Source: RGIG7300 sp045657645 (GTDB lineage Bacteria > Bacillota > Clostridia > Oscillospirales > CAG-272). From it: a stretch of DNA of 11,845 bases. A program made the translations under genes and the position numbers. Shown here in pieces: positions 4,328 through 11,326 of the stretch; position 1 is the stretch's first letter; each line of letters starts with the position of its first letter. Under the pieces are notes generated by a model. That model was not told where the DNA came from. It saw only the letters and a list, made by a program, of their open reading frames with translations, and ran no database searches. The stretch is from positions 1-11,845 of the forward strand of contig JAZOTL010000093.1 in the NCBI GenBank assembly GCA_045657645.1, in the 5' to 3' direction.

Positions 4328-6940
4328 TTGGCTGTACACACAAAAGATACCAAACAGCTTTTAGAGGAGTTTTCAAGCCATCCCGAAAAGGGTTTGAGTT
4401 CCCAAAAGGCGAAGGAAGCTCTCGAAAAATACGGCGATAATAAATTAAAGGAAAAGAAAAAGAAAAGTAACCTGCAGCGTTTTGCGGATCAGTTTAAGGA
4501 CGTTATGATCCTTATACTTATAGCGGCGGCGGTGATCTCCTTTGTAATAGCCTGCGTAGAGGGTAATCCGAAGGAATTTTTTGAGCCGGCACTCATACTT
4601 ATTATAGTTGTGCTCAATGCCGTTATGGGTGTATATCAGGAGGGCAAGGCTGAAAAGGCGTTGGATGCCCTTAAAAATATGTCTGCTCCTCACGCAAGGG
4701 TAATTCGTGACGGGGAAGAGAAGATAATTGATGCTTCCCAGCTTGTTCCGGGTGATATTATTCATCTTGAAGCGGGCGATTTTATCCCGGCTGACGCAAG
4801 GCTGTTGCGCTCGGCAAGTCTTAAGAGTGAGGAATCTGCTCTTACGGGAGAATCTGTCCCCTCTGAGAAGGATGCCCAGGCGCAGGTAGAGGAAAACGCA
4901 CCTATCGGTGACCGCGCCAACATGGTGTTTTCCGGATGCAGTATAACCTACGGTACCGCTACCGCCATTGTAACTGCCACGGGTATGGATACCGAAATGG
5001 GTAAGATAGCCAATCTCCTTGATTCCGAAGGGGATTCACAAACTCCCCTGCAGAAGAAGCTTGCAGACCTTGGCAAGTATCTTGGTATTATGGCTCTTGT
5101 TGCCTGCGCTGTGGTGTTTGTTGTTGGTCTTACAAGCGGAATTCCGGTAATGGAGATATTTATGACCGCAGTTTCTCTTGCGGTTTCTGCAATTCCGGAG
5201 GGTCTGCCCGCTATAGTAACAATTGTTCTTTCAATAGGCGTTCAGCGTATGGTAAAGCGCAACGCCCTTATACGCAGACTTCCTGCAGTTGAAACCCTTG
5301 GTAGCGCATCTATAATCTGCTCGGATAAAACGGGTACACTCACCCAGAACCGTATGACCCTTGTTAAGGCGTACAGCGACGCTTTAGGCGAGGTTGAAGA
5401 TATAGGAGAGAATATATCTAACGAGATTAAGGCCATACTTCGTCACGGTGCCCTTTGCTGTGACGGCTCCGTGGTGTTTGACGAGGACGGAGAAAAGCAC
5501 CTTGGTGACCCCACCGAGACCGCTATAGTCCTTGCGGCCCACAAGGCGGGTATGCCAAAGGATGAGCTTAATAAGTCCTTCCCCCGTGTGGCTGAAATTC
5601 CCTTTGATTCTGATAGAAAGCTTATGACTACCGTCAATGCTATAGACGGCAGAAATATAGTTATAGTCAAGGGCGCCTTTGATATGATGAAAACAAGGTG
5701 TGTTGCAGGTGACCTTGAAAAGGCAGAAAAAATCACCGAGGATATGAGCAAAAACGCCCTGCGTGTTCTTGCCGTTGCCTATAAGGAGATAGATAGCGTT
5801 CCTGCAGAGCCTACCTCCGAGGAGCTTGAAAACGGACTTACCTTCCTGGGTCTTGTAGGTATGATAGACCCCCCGAGACCCGAATGTAAGGTTGCTGTTG
5901 CCACCTGCCGCGGGGCAGGTATTAAGCCTGTTATGATAACGGGTGACCACGTGGTTACCGCCGCTGCCATTGCCCGTGAGCTTGGCATTATGCAGGAGGG
6001 CGACCGCGCAATAACAGGTGCCGAGCTTGACGCTATGAGCGATCGTGAGCTTGACGAAAACGTTGAAAGCATTTCGGTATACGCCCGTGTTTCCCCCGAA
6101 AATAAGATACGCATAGTTAAGGCTTGGCAGCGTAAGGGTCAGGTTGTTTCAATGACAGGTGACGGTGTAAACGACGCCCCTGCTCTTAAAGCGGCAGATA
6201 TCGGCTGTGCTATGGGTATTACAGGAACCGACGTTGCAAAGGGTGCAGCAGATATGACCTTGACCGACGATAACTTTGCCACCATAGTTGAGGCGGTAAA
6301 AGAGGGAAGAGGTATCTATTCAAATATCAAAAAGGTTGTTGGCTTCCTTTTGGGAACCAATATCGGAGAGGTTATAACCGTATTTACCGCAATGCTTCTC
6401 TGGCATAAATCCCCCTTCCTTTCTATGCAGCTTTTATGGATAAACCTTGTGACCGACAGCCTTCCCGCTATAGCTTTGGGTATGGAAGATGTGGAAGCTG
6501 ACGTAATGGATAAAAAGCCCAAGCCCAAGGATGAGGGCATATTTGCAAACGGCCTTGGTGTGCGTATAGTGCTACAGGGTATAATCTTTGCCGTTATCTC
6601 TCTTGTTGGCTTCTACCTGGGTGAAAAGCTGGGTGGCAGCATTGAAGCCGGCAGAACAATGGCATTTATTATTCTTGCTATTTCACAAATATTCCAGGCA
6701 TTTAATATGCGTTCCGACCGTTCTCTCTTTAAGATAGGCCCCTTTGGCAATCGTAAGCTTAACCTTGCAGCCCTTGCCTCCCTTGTTCTTATGGCAATAG
6801 TGCTCTTTACACCTGTAAGAATAGCCTTCGGTATAGTTCTTCTCCCTGTAAAGCTCTATGCTATAGCATTGGGACTTATCCTTGTTCCCACAGTCCTTAT
6901 GGAAATATCAAAGGCTGTAGGACTTATAAAGCATAAGTAA
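4328..6940 (+). CDS. Calcium-type P-type ATPase (PII family), possible Ca2+/Mn2+ exporter
   Basis: The product has 870 residues, a full-length SERCA/PacL-like pump. TTG at 4328 is the start: GGAGGA (4315-4320) lies seven bases before it, whereas the in-frame TTG at 4313 overlaps that site. Order: N-terminal cation-ATPase domain, two membrane helices, actuator motif TGES (173-176), two helices with AIPEGLP (E291), phosphorylation motif DKTGTLT (D333), nucleotide-domain KGA (K448), hinge TGDGVNDAP (610-618), then six C-terminal helices. Ion-site residues by analogy with SERCA: E291 in M4, N678 and E681 in M5, N706, T709 and D710 in M6. The M8 glutamate of SERCA site I appears as Q787. Such pumps export Ca2+, and some bacterial members are linked to Mn2+ by riboswitch control. 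The divergent manganese riboswitch and nearby mntP favour a Mn2+ role, but this is inference. Confidence 0.93.
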   Translation: MAVHTKDTKQLLEEFSSHPEKGLSSQKAKEALEKYGDNKLKEKKKKSNLQRFADQFKDVMILILIAAAVISFVIACVEGNPKEFFEPALILIIVVLNAVMGVYQEGKAEKALDALKNMSAPHARVIRDGEEKIIDASQLVPGDIIHLEAGDFIPADARLLRSASLKSEESALTGESVPSEKDAQAQVEENAPIGDRANMVFSGCSITYGTATAIVTATGMDTEMGKIANLLDSEGDSQTPLQKKLADLGKYLGIMALVACAVVFVVGLTSGIPVMEIFMTAVSLAVSAIPEGLPAIVTIVLSIGVQRMVKRNALIRRLPAVETLGSASIICSDKTGTLTQNRMTLVKAYSDALGEVEDIGENISNEIKAILRHGALCCDGSVVFDEDGEKHLGDPTETAIVLAAHKAGMPKDELNKSFPRVAEIPFDSDRKLMTTVNAIDGRNIVIVKGAFDMMKTRCVAGDLEKAEKITEDMSKNALRVLAVAYKEIDSVPAEPTSEELENGLTFLGLVGMIDPPRPECKVAVATCRGAGIKPVMITGDHVVTAAAIARELGIMQEGDRAITGAELDAMSDRELDENVESISVYARVSPENKIRIVKAWQRKGQVVSMTGDGVNDAPALKAADIGCAMGITGTDVAKGAADMTLTDDNFATIVEAVKEGRGIYSNIKKVVGFLLGTNIGEVITVFTAMLLWHKSPFLSMQLLWINLVTDSLPAIALGMEDVEADVMDKKPKPKDEGIFANGLGVRIVLQGIIFAVISLVGFYLGEKLGGSIEAGRTMAFIILAISQIFQAFNMRSDRSLFKIGPFGNRKLNLAALASLVLMAIVLFTPVRIAFGIVLLPVKLYAIALGLILVPTVLMEISKAVGLIKHK

Positions 6941-6950
6941 GTTAATAGAT

Positions 6951-6997
6951 AAAATGCTTCCCAAAACAGGCAATGGACCTGTTTTGGGGAGCATTTT
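6951..6997. terminator. Terminator-like hairpin after the ATPase gene
   Basis: A 20-bp stem (6951-6970 with 6978-6997, one G-U wobble, seven-base loop) begins 10 bases after the ATPase stop codon. The stem ends carry A4 and T4, but no long T-run follows, so termination may be moderate. Confidence 0.75.
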
Positions 6998-7007
6998 GTC
7001 TTAGGTA

Positions 7008-7036
7008 TTGACATTAGTATTCGTATATGTTATAAT
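7008..7036 (+). promoter_or_regulatory. Consensus sigma-A promoter of pnuC
   Basis: Perfect TTGACA (7008-7013), 17-base spacer and perfect TATAAT (7031-7036). A promoter this strong before a transporter gene usually needs a brake, consistent with the structured leader that follows. Confidence 0.85.
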
Positions 7037-7042
7037 CCCTGC

Positions 7043-7120
7043 GTAATAATTTCTGCCACCGGGTAGCACTTGATCACATCGTTAGGTCATAGAAGATGTG
7101 TATCGGGTGCATTTTTAATT
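7043..7120 (+). promoter_or_regulatory. Structured pnuC leader with attenuator-like hairpin
   Basis: After the expected start near 7043 comes a small hairpin (CTGCC with GGTAG, about 7053-7066), then a long one: 7066-7074 pairs with 7102-7110 over 9 bp (two G-U), continued by CACATC/GATGTG (7075-7080 with 7095-7100) around a 14-base loop. ATTTTTAATT follows directly. It could end transcription before the gene or, lying 14 bases before the AGGAG site, affect translation. The two hairpins share bases near 7066. An NAD+-related riboswitch is possible given the gene, but I cannot match it to a known consensus by eye. Confidence 0.5.
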
Positions 7121-7135
7121 ATACAGGAGTTTACA

Positions 7136-7831
7136 ATGAAGTTATCAAATCCTTTTAAGCTTTTATCAAAATTTGAAATACTGCTATGGTTGTTTTCCGT
7201 TGTGGTTGTAACACTTTGTTTTATGCTTGTGCCGGATAGGAACTTTCTTAATCTTGCGGCATCCCTTGTGGGGGTAACTGCACTTATATTCGTAGCAAAG
7301 GGTGCGGTTATAGGACAGGTATTTATAGTTGTTTTTTCGATATTTTACGGGATTATATCCTTGCACTTTCGCTATTACGGAGAAATGATAACCTATCTTG
7401 GTATGAGTGCTCCTGCGGCAGTTCTTGCCGTTATTTCATGGCTAAAGCATCCCTATAAGCAAACATCCCAGGTTAAGGTTGGAAAGCTGAATGCAAGGCG
7501 GGTGTTGTTAGGCGTTATACTAACTGTGATTGTAACGGTGGCCTTTTATTTCATACTTGAATTTTTTAATACCGCAAACCTTATATTCAGCACTATTTCG
7601 GTAACCACAAGCTTTTTTGCTTCATATCTTACATATCTGCGCAGCCCCTATTACGCACTTGCTTATGCACTAAATGATATCGTACTTATCGTGCTGTGGG
7701 TATTGGCTTCCATTGAGGTTATTGCATACCTGCCTATGGTTGCCTGCTTTGGAGTGTTTTTGATAAACGACCTATACGGTTATTTGAGCTGGCAGAGAAT
7801 GAAAAAATATCAAGAAAAGCATCCCGTGTGA
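7136..7831 (+). CDS. pnuC: Nicotinamide riboside/mononucleotide transporter, PnuC family
   Basis: The product has 231 residues and about seven hydrophobic segments, the usual size and layout for PnuC. ATG at 7136 is chosen because AGGAG (7125-7129) is six bases upstream; the open frame extends left to 7070 but that would lie inside the leader hairpin. Family marks are in the C-terminal half: SPYYALAYALNDIVLIVLW followed by a YLPMVACF stretch and LINDLYGYLSWQRM, as in Firmicutes PnuC. These SWEET-fold proteins carry pyridine nucleotide precursors across the membrane by facilitated diffusion for NAD salvage; relatives carry thiamine or riboflavin, so substrate is inferred from overall similarity. 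It is transcribed alone, with its own promoter and a terminator overlapping its last codons. Confidence 0.88.
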   Translation: MKLSNPFKLLSKFEILLWLFSVVVVTLCFMLVPDRNFLNLAASLVGVTALIFVAKGAVIGQVFIVVFSIFYGIISLHFRYYGEMITYLGMSAPAAVLAVISWLKHPYKQTSQVKVGKLNARRVLLGVILTVIVTVAFYFILEFFNTANLIFSTISVTTSFFASYLTYLRSPYYALAYALNDIVLIVLWVLASIEVIAYLPMVACFGVFLINDLYGYLSWQRMKKYQEKHPV

Positions 7832-7845
7832 TGCTTTTTCTCTTT
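7813..7845 (+). terminator. Intrinsic terminator overlapping the end of pnuC
   Basis: An 11-bp stem (7813-7823 with 7830-7841, one-base irregularity in the T-run) carries the pnuC stop codon at its loop edge and is followed by a T-rich tail. Confidence 0.8.
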
Positions 7846-7858
7846 CGAGTATAAACAT

Positions 7859-7887
7859 TTGACAAATCCTTAATAATATTATATACT
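7859..7887 (+). promoter_or_regulatory. Sigma-A promoter of the AGCS symporter gene
   Basis: Perfect TTGACA (7859-7864), 17-base spacer, TATACT (7882-7887). The start near 7894 gives a short leader. Confidence 0.8.
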
Positions 7888-7921
7888 TTACTCTGATAAA
7901 TTTAAGAGGTTAGTAATAAAT

Positions 7922-9358
7922 ATGAATTTTATAAACGCTGTGGGCGATTTTTTTCTTTTGATAATTAAATCACTATATTCTGTGCTATGGGGAGATCTTT
8001 TTACCATACCCTTGCCGGGTGGAAACTCATTGGGTATCTCTTTGCTTGTGCTGTTACTTATTCCTACGGGAATATATTTTACTGTAAGGACTAAATTCCT
8101 TATGGTACGCTTCTTTCCCGAAATGCTTCGCCTCTCGGTTGAAAAGCGCCAGGGTGATAAAAAAAGCGGCTCGCTTTCCGGTTTTCAGGCTCTTATAGTT
8201 TCTACCGCTACCCGTGTTGGTATGGGTAATATGGTGGGTGTTGTGGCGGCTATAACAGCAGGCGGCTACGGCGCAATATTCTGGATGTGGATAACCGCAC
8301 TTATCGGCGCTTCCACAGCCTACGTTGAAGCAACCCTTTCCCAGCTTTACAAAGAAAAGGACCCCTTATACGGCGGATACCGCGGAGGCCCATCTTACTA
8401 TATTCACAGCTTTTTTGCAAAGGGAAAGAAAAAGAGTATAATTGCTATACTTTTTGCCATATCTGCGCTGATATGCTTTTCCGGTGTAAGCCAGGTAATA
8501 GGTAACTCTGTTACAGATTCCTTTAGTAACGCTTTTAACATTCCCCCTATTGTAACAACCGTAGTTATGGTAGGCCTTGCGGCTATAATCGTTTTGCGTA
8601 AGAATGCTACCGTAAAGGTGCTTGATGTAATTGTTCCCGTTATGGCGGCTTTTTACTTTATTATTGCCATATACGTTATAATTGCAAACGTTACCCTTTT
8701 GCCCGGAATATTCAAGCGTATTTTTGAGGAGGCATTCGGGCTTCGCGCGGCGGCGGGCGGTGTGTTTGGTGCTGTGCTTATGAAGGGTGTGCAGAGAGGA
8801 CTTTTCTCAAACGAGGCAGGCTCGGGCTCGGCTCCCTGTGCTGCGGCTGCGGCTAACGTTACCCACCCTGCAAAATCCGGACTTTTACAGGCCTTTGGTG
8901 TGTTTGTAGATACTATTGTTATCTGTACTTGTACTGCAATGATAATGTTTACAGCTCCCGAAAAGTATCAGTCCCTTGAGGGTATGGAGGCCTTGCAGAT
9001 GGCAATGCGCTATCATTTTGGAGATATCGGTGTTGTATTTATTGCCGTTACCCTCTTCCTTTTCTGTTTCTCTACTTTCATAGGTGTGCTGTTCTATGCG
9101 CGGCCCAACGTTGCTTATCTTTTCGGTGATAATTGGAAGTCCCAAACCGCATACAAGCTGTTTGCTCTTGCAATGCTTTTTGTAGGGGGACTTGCGGCCT
9201 ATACCTTTGTTTGGGATTTAGGTGATATAGGCATTGCTCTTATGACTGTATTTAATATGATAGCCATTATTCCAATGTCGGGTCAGGCGATACGCTCGCT
9301 TAATGAGTATAATGCTATGAGAAAAAGCGAAAGAAAGCAAAAGAAAATAAGCGAATAA
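7922..9358 (+). CDS. Alanine/glycine:cation symporter (AGCS) family protein
   Basis: The product has 478 residues, about the usual length for AGCS carriers. These membrane proteins bring in alanine, glycine or related small amino acids with Na+ or H+. Family signatures are clear: STATRVGMGNMVGVVAAI (94-111) followed by a GGYGAIFWMW segment (115-123 region), YGGYRGGPSYYI (150-161) and NEAGSGSAP (297-305). About eleven hydrophobic segments are spread along the chain, and the tail is short and basic. ATG at 7922 follows a rather weak and distant AGAGG (7905-7909), but no better start lies nearby. It has its own promoter and stands alone. The exact amino acid is not readable from sequence. Confidence 0.92.
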   Translation: MNFINAVGDFFLLIIKSLYSVLWGDLFTIPLPGGNSLGISLLVLLLIPTGIYFTVRTKFLMVRFFPEMLRLSVEKRQGDKKSGSLSGFQALIVSTATRVGMGNMVGVVAAITAGGYGAIFWMWITALIGASTAYVEATLSQLYKEKDPLYGGYRGGPSYYIHSFFAKGKKKSIIAILFAISALICFSGVSQVIGNSVTDSFSNAFNIPPIVTTVVMVGLAAIIVLRKNATVKVLDVIVPVMAAFYFIIAIYVIIANVTLLPGIFKRIFEEAFGLRAAAGGVFGAVLMKGVQRGLFSNEAGSGSAPCAAAAANVTHPAKSGLLQAFGVFVDTIVICTCTAMIMFTAPEKYQSLEGMEALQMAMRYHFGDIGVVFIAVTLFLFCFSTFIGVLFYARPNVAYLFGDNWKSQTAYKLFALAMLFVGGLAAYTFVWDLGDIGIALMTVFNMIAIIPMSGQAIRSLNEYNAMRKSERKQKKISE

Positions 9359-9377
9359 AAAAGCGGGTAGCACCCGC
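9357..9377 (-). terminator. Secondary terminator for minus-strand transcripts
   Basis: GCGGGT/ACCCGC stem (9363-9368 with 9372-9377, three-base loop) followed on the minus strand by six U (9362-9357). It abuts the symporter stop codon and would act as a back-up to the terminator at 9441-9470. Another hairpin (9385-9392 with 9407-9415, one bulge) lies between. Confidence 0.6.
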
Positions 9378-9433
9378 AGCAAAATCGGCTCTAAAACTGC
9401 AAACACAGAGCCCGAAACTAAGATAATTCCTAT

Positions 9434-9470
9434 ATATAAAAAAAGTCCTGTCGGTATCGACAGGACTTTT
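9434..9470. terminator. Bidirectional terminator between symporter and lipoprotein genes
   Basis: Perfect 13-bp stem (9441-9453 with 9458-9470, loop GTAT). On the minus strand it is followed by seven U, ending the lipoprotein transcript; on the plus strand its T4 end may stop symporter transcripts. Confidence 0.9.
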
Positions 9471-9480
9471 GCTTATTCGT

Positions 9481-10422
9481 TTAGGGGTTTAAAACTACTA
9501 CCTGATTGTAAATATCTTCAGCAGACCAATCGTTGTAATCGCTTACGGTGAGTTCGAATTCAATTTCTGTTACTTCGTCGATGTCATTATCTTCTAAATC
9601 TTCGTTAGACCAGTACATTTTATCAAATAGTGTCTTACCGGGGGCAATACTCTTGCCGAAAAAGGGATCAAGCATAAAGCCGTTTACGCTAACGTTATCA
9701 GTACCTATCATAATTTCTTTATCTGTTTTGTTAACAAGATAAATATTAACTGTATAACCCCAATCTCCATCGGGATCATAGCCTGTTACTATAAAGGTTA
9801 CGTCATCGTTATCAACTACAACGGTATCGGTATCTTGTGTTTCTCTTACAAATGTTTCAGCCTTGTCTTCACCATAGGGGTATATGTGAACTGTTTCTTC
9901 CGCAACGTTTTCTGCATCCCAATTTTCAGCATCGGAAACGTGGAAGGTAAGCTCGATATCGGTATATTTTTCAATGCCGTTTTCTGCAAGGTAGGTTTCG
10001 TCGAAGGTGATTTCTTCATTAGCCTTCTTGCCGGGTTCTATTTCCGCATAGAAGTAAGGATCTACCTCAACATTGTTTATAGAAGCGGTGTATATGTTGT
10101 AGCTATAGGTTACGCTGTCTGACTTGTTTTCAAGATAAGCCTTTATCGTGTAACCCCAGTCGTTATCAGGATCAAGCTTGGTTATTTTAATAACGCACTC
10201 GTCGTTATCTACAACAACTATTTCTTCAAACTTAATCTTATCCTTCTTATCCTTCTTATCTTCTTTTTCTTCGTCCTCTTCGTCCTCTTCGTCATCGTCC
10301 TTCTGCTCGATTTTGTCCTTTGACTTGTCATCGTCATCGTCATCATCTGCATCAGTTGTGCCGCAGGCTACAAGAGCAAGAGCGAGTAAAATTGCGAGTA
10401 AAAGTGCAAGTAATTTTTTCAT
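9481..10422 (-). CDS. Lipoprotein with acidic linker and two tandem domain repeats
   Basis: The product has 313 residues and I recognise no named family. It starts with a lipoprotein signal peptide (residues 1-20, lipobox LVAC, Cys20), so it should be anchored outside the membrane. Residues 24-64 form a charged stretch of Asp, Glu and Lys, including seven consecutive Asp. Two homologous domains follow (about 69-182 and 201-313). Each opens with VVVDND, contains DPD-x-DWGY (84-91 and 216-223), then an N-K-(S/T)-D turn, a VDPYF or LDPFF motif, PGK, an E-L-T-(F/V) strand and a late N-W or D-W. This looks like a duplicated beta-sandwich. The DPDxDW loops and acidic linker could bind divalent cations, which is a guess. 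ATG follows AAGGAG at seven bases. It may also be co-transcribed with the metallophosphoesterase gene 66 bp upstream. Confidence 0.85.
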   Translation of the reverse strand: MKKLLALLLAILLALALVACGTTDADDDDDDDKSKDKIEQKDDDEEDEEDEEKEDKKDKKDKIKFEEIVVVDNDECVIKITKLDPDNDWGYTIKAYLENKSDSVTYSYNIYTASINNVEVDPYFYAEIEPGKKANEEITFDETYLAENGIEKYTDIELTFHVSDAENWDAENVAEETVHIYPYGEDKAETFVRETQDTDTVVVDNDDVTFIVTGYDPDGDWGYTVNIYLVNKTDKEIMIGTDNVSVNGFMLDPFFGKSIAPGKTLFDKMYWSNEDLEDNDIDEVTEIEFELTVSDYNDWSAEDIYNQVVVLNP

Positions 10423-10450
10423 TGTTGTTCTCCTTGTGTTTATTAAGTTT

Positions 10451-10479
10451 ATGGTAACACATTTTTTGTTAAATTACAA
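10451..10479 (-). promoter_or_regulatory. Possible promoter of the lipoprotein gene
   Basis: On the minus strand TTGTAA (10479-10474), 17-base spacer and TACCAT (10456-10451); each box matches four of six consensus bases. It lies in the 66-bp gap after the metallophosphoesterase gene. Weak support. Confidence 0.35.
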
Positions 10480-10488
10480 TACCAAAAA

Positions 10489-11322
10489 TTATTCTTTGTT
10501 TAAATCTATCAACACAAGCTCCGGGCGGTTGTTGAAGCGTATGGGAAAAGCACTGTTTCCCAGACCTCTGCTTACCACCATTTGTGTGTATTCTTTTTTA
10601 TAAAGACCTGAATCGTATTCAGGGAACAATCCTTGCCCCGGTGCTATAATTCCTCCCATAAAGGGAAGTCTTGCCTGACCTCCGTGAGCGTGCCCCGAAA
10701 GGACAAGATCTATTCCGCTTTCAACATAGCGTTCAAAATATTCGGGCCTGTGAGAAAGAAGCAGAGTAAAGCCCTCTTTTTGCTTTCCGACATCTCCTAT
10801 TCTTTTTTCTATATCATCTAAAGAATCATCAAATACGGGATCATCAGTTCCCCATATGGTTATGGCATCATCTCCCGATTTTAGTTCTGCCGAGCAGTTG
10901 CGAAGCATAATAACCCCTGTTTTTTCAAGCTCCTCAAATAATATATGCTTGTCCTCAAGATGAACCTCGTGATTTCCCACTATGTAATAACAGGGAGCTA
11001 TTTCTACCGCTTTTTTTGCAAAGTCTATAGCGATTTGAGTTTCATTATGGTAATGGTCGGCTATATCTCCTGTTATTGCGATAATATCGGGCTCTGCCTT
11101 CTTTAACTTGTCAAGCAACTTAATGTTGCCTTCTCCGAATTCTGAATTGTGAAGGTCGGATACCTGTGCTATGCGAAAGCCGTCAAATCCATTACCAAGC
11201 TTCGAGCTTGTTACTGTGATTACCGTTGTTTTTATTGTGACATTTGACCATATCATCCAAATGATAAAAACCATAAGCAGTAGTGCTGCCGATGATAATA
11301 TTATTGTCTTTTTTCTTGTCAT
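10489..11322 (-). CDS. Membrane-anchored calcineurin-like metallophosphoesterase (YkuE-like)
   Basis: The product has 277 residues. A single hydrophobic segment (about 7-26) after MTRKK acts as a signal anchor, placing the enzyme domain outside the membrane. All metallophosphoesterase motifs are intact: QVSDLHN (D56, H58), TGDIAD (D86), GNHE (N117, H118), SHRPE (H191) and GHAHGGQ (H211, H213). The conserved RGLGNS near the end is typical of the YkuE/UDP-2,3-diacylglucosamine-pyrophosphatase-like subgroup found in Gram-positives. These enzymes use two metal ions, often Mn2+ or Fe2+, to hydrolyse phosphoesters; the natural substrate is unknown. The ATG lies four bases after the mntP stop codon, and its weak ribosome site (GUGAG) overlaps the end of mntP, so the two are translationally coupled or at least one operon. 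Confidence 0.92.
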   Translation of the reverse strand: MTRKKTIILSSAALLLMVFIIWMIWSNVTIKTTVITVTSSKLGNGFDGFRIAQVSDLHNSEFGEGNIKLLDKLKKAEPDIIAITGDIADHYHNETQIAIDFAKKAVEIAPCYYIVGNHEVHLEDKHILFEELEKTGVIMLRNCSAELKSGDDAITIWGTDDPVFDDSLDDIEKRIGDVGKQKEGFTLLLSHRPEYFERYVESGIDLVLSGHAHGGQARLPFMGGIIAPGQGLFPEYDSGLYKKEYTQMVVSRGLGNSAFPIRFNNRPELVLIDLNKE

Positions 11323-11326
11323 TTGT

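Noticed and set aside
5384..5950. Long minus-strand open frame inside the ATPase gene
   Set aside because: It lies wholly antisense to a conserved domain, has no recognisable motifs, and follows from the codon bias of the real gene.
7070..7135. Longer PnuC start at 7070
   Set aside because: It would place the first codons inside the leader hairpin. The ATG at 7136 has AGGAG at six bases, and the family N-terminus fits there.
10178..10603. Plus-strand serine-rich open frame
   Set aside because: It is the antisense shadow of the Asp/Glu-coding linker of the lipoprotein gene, with no ribosome site or promoter.
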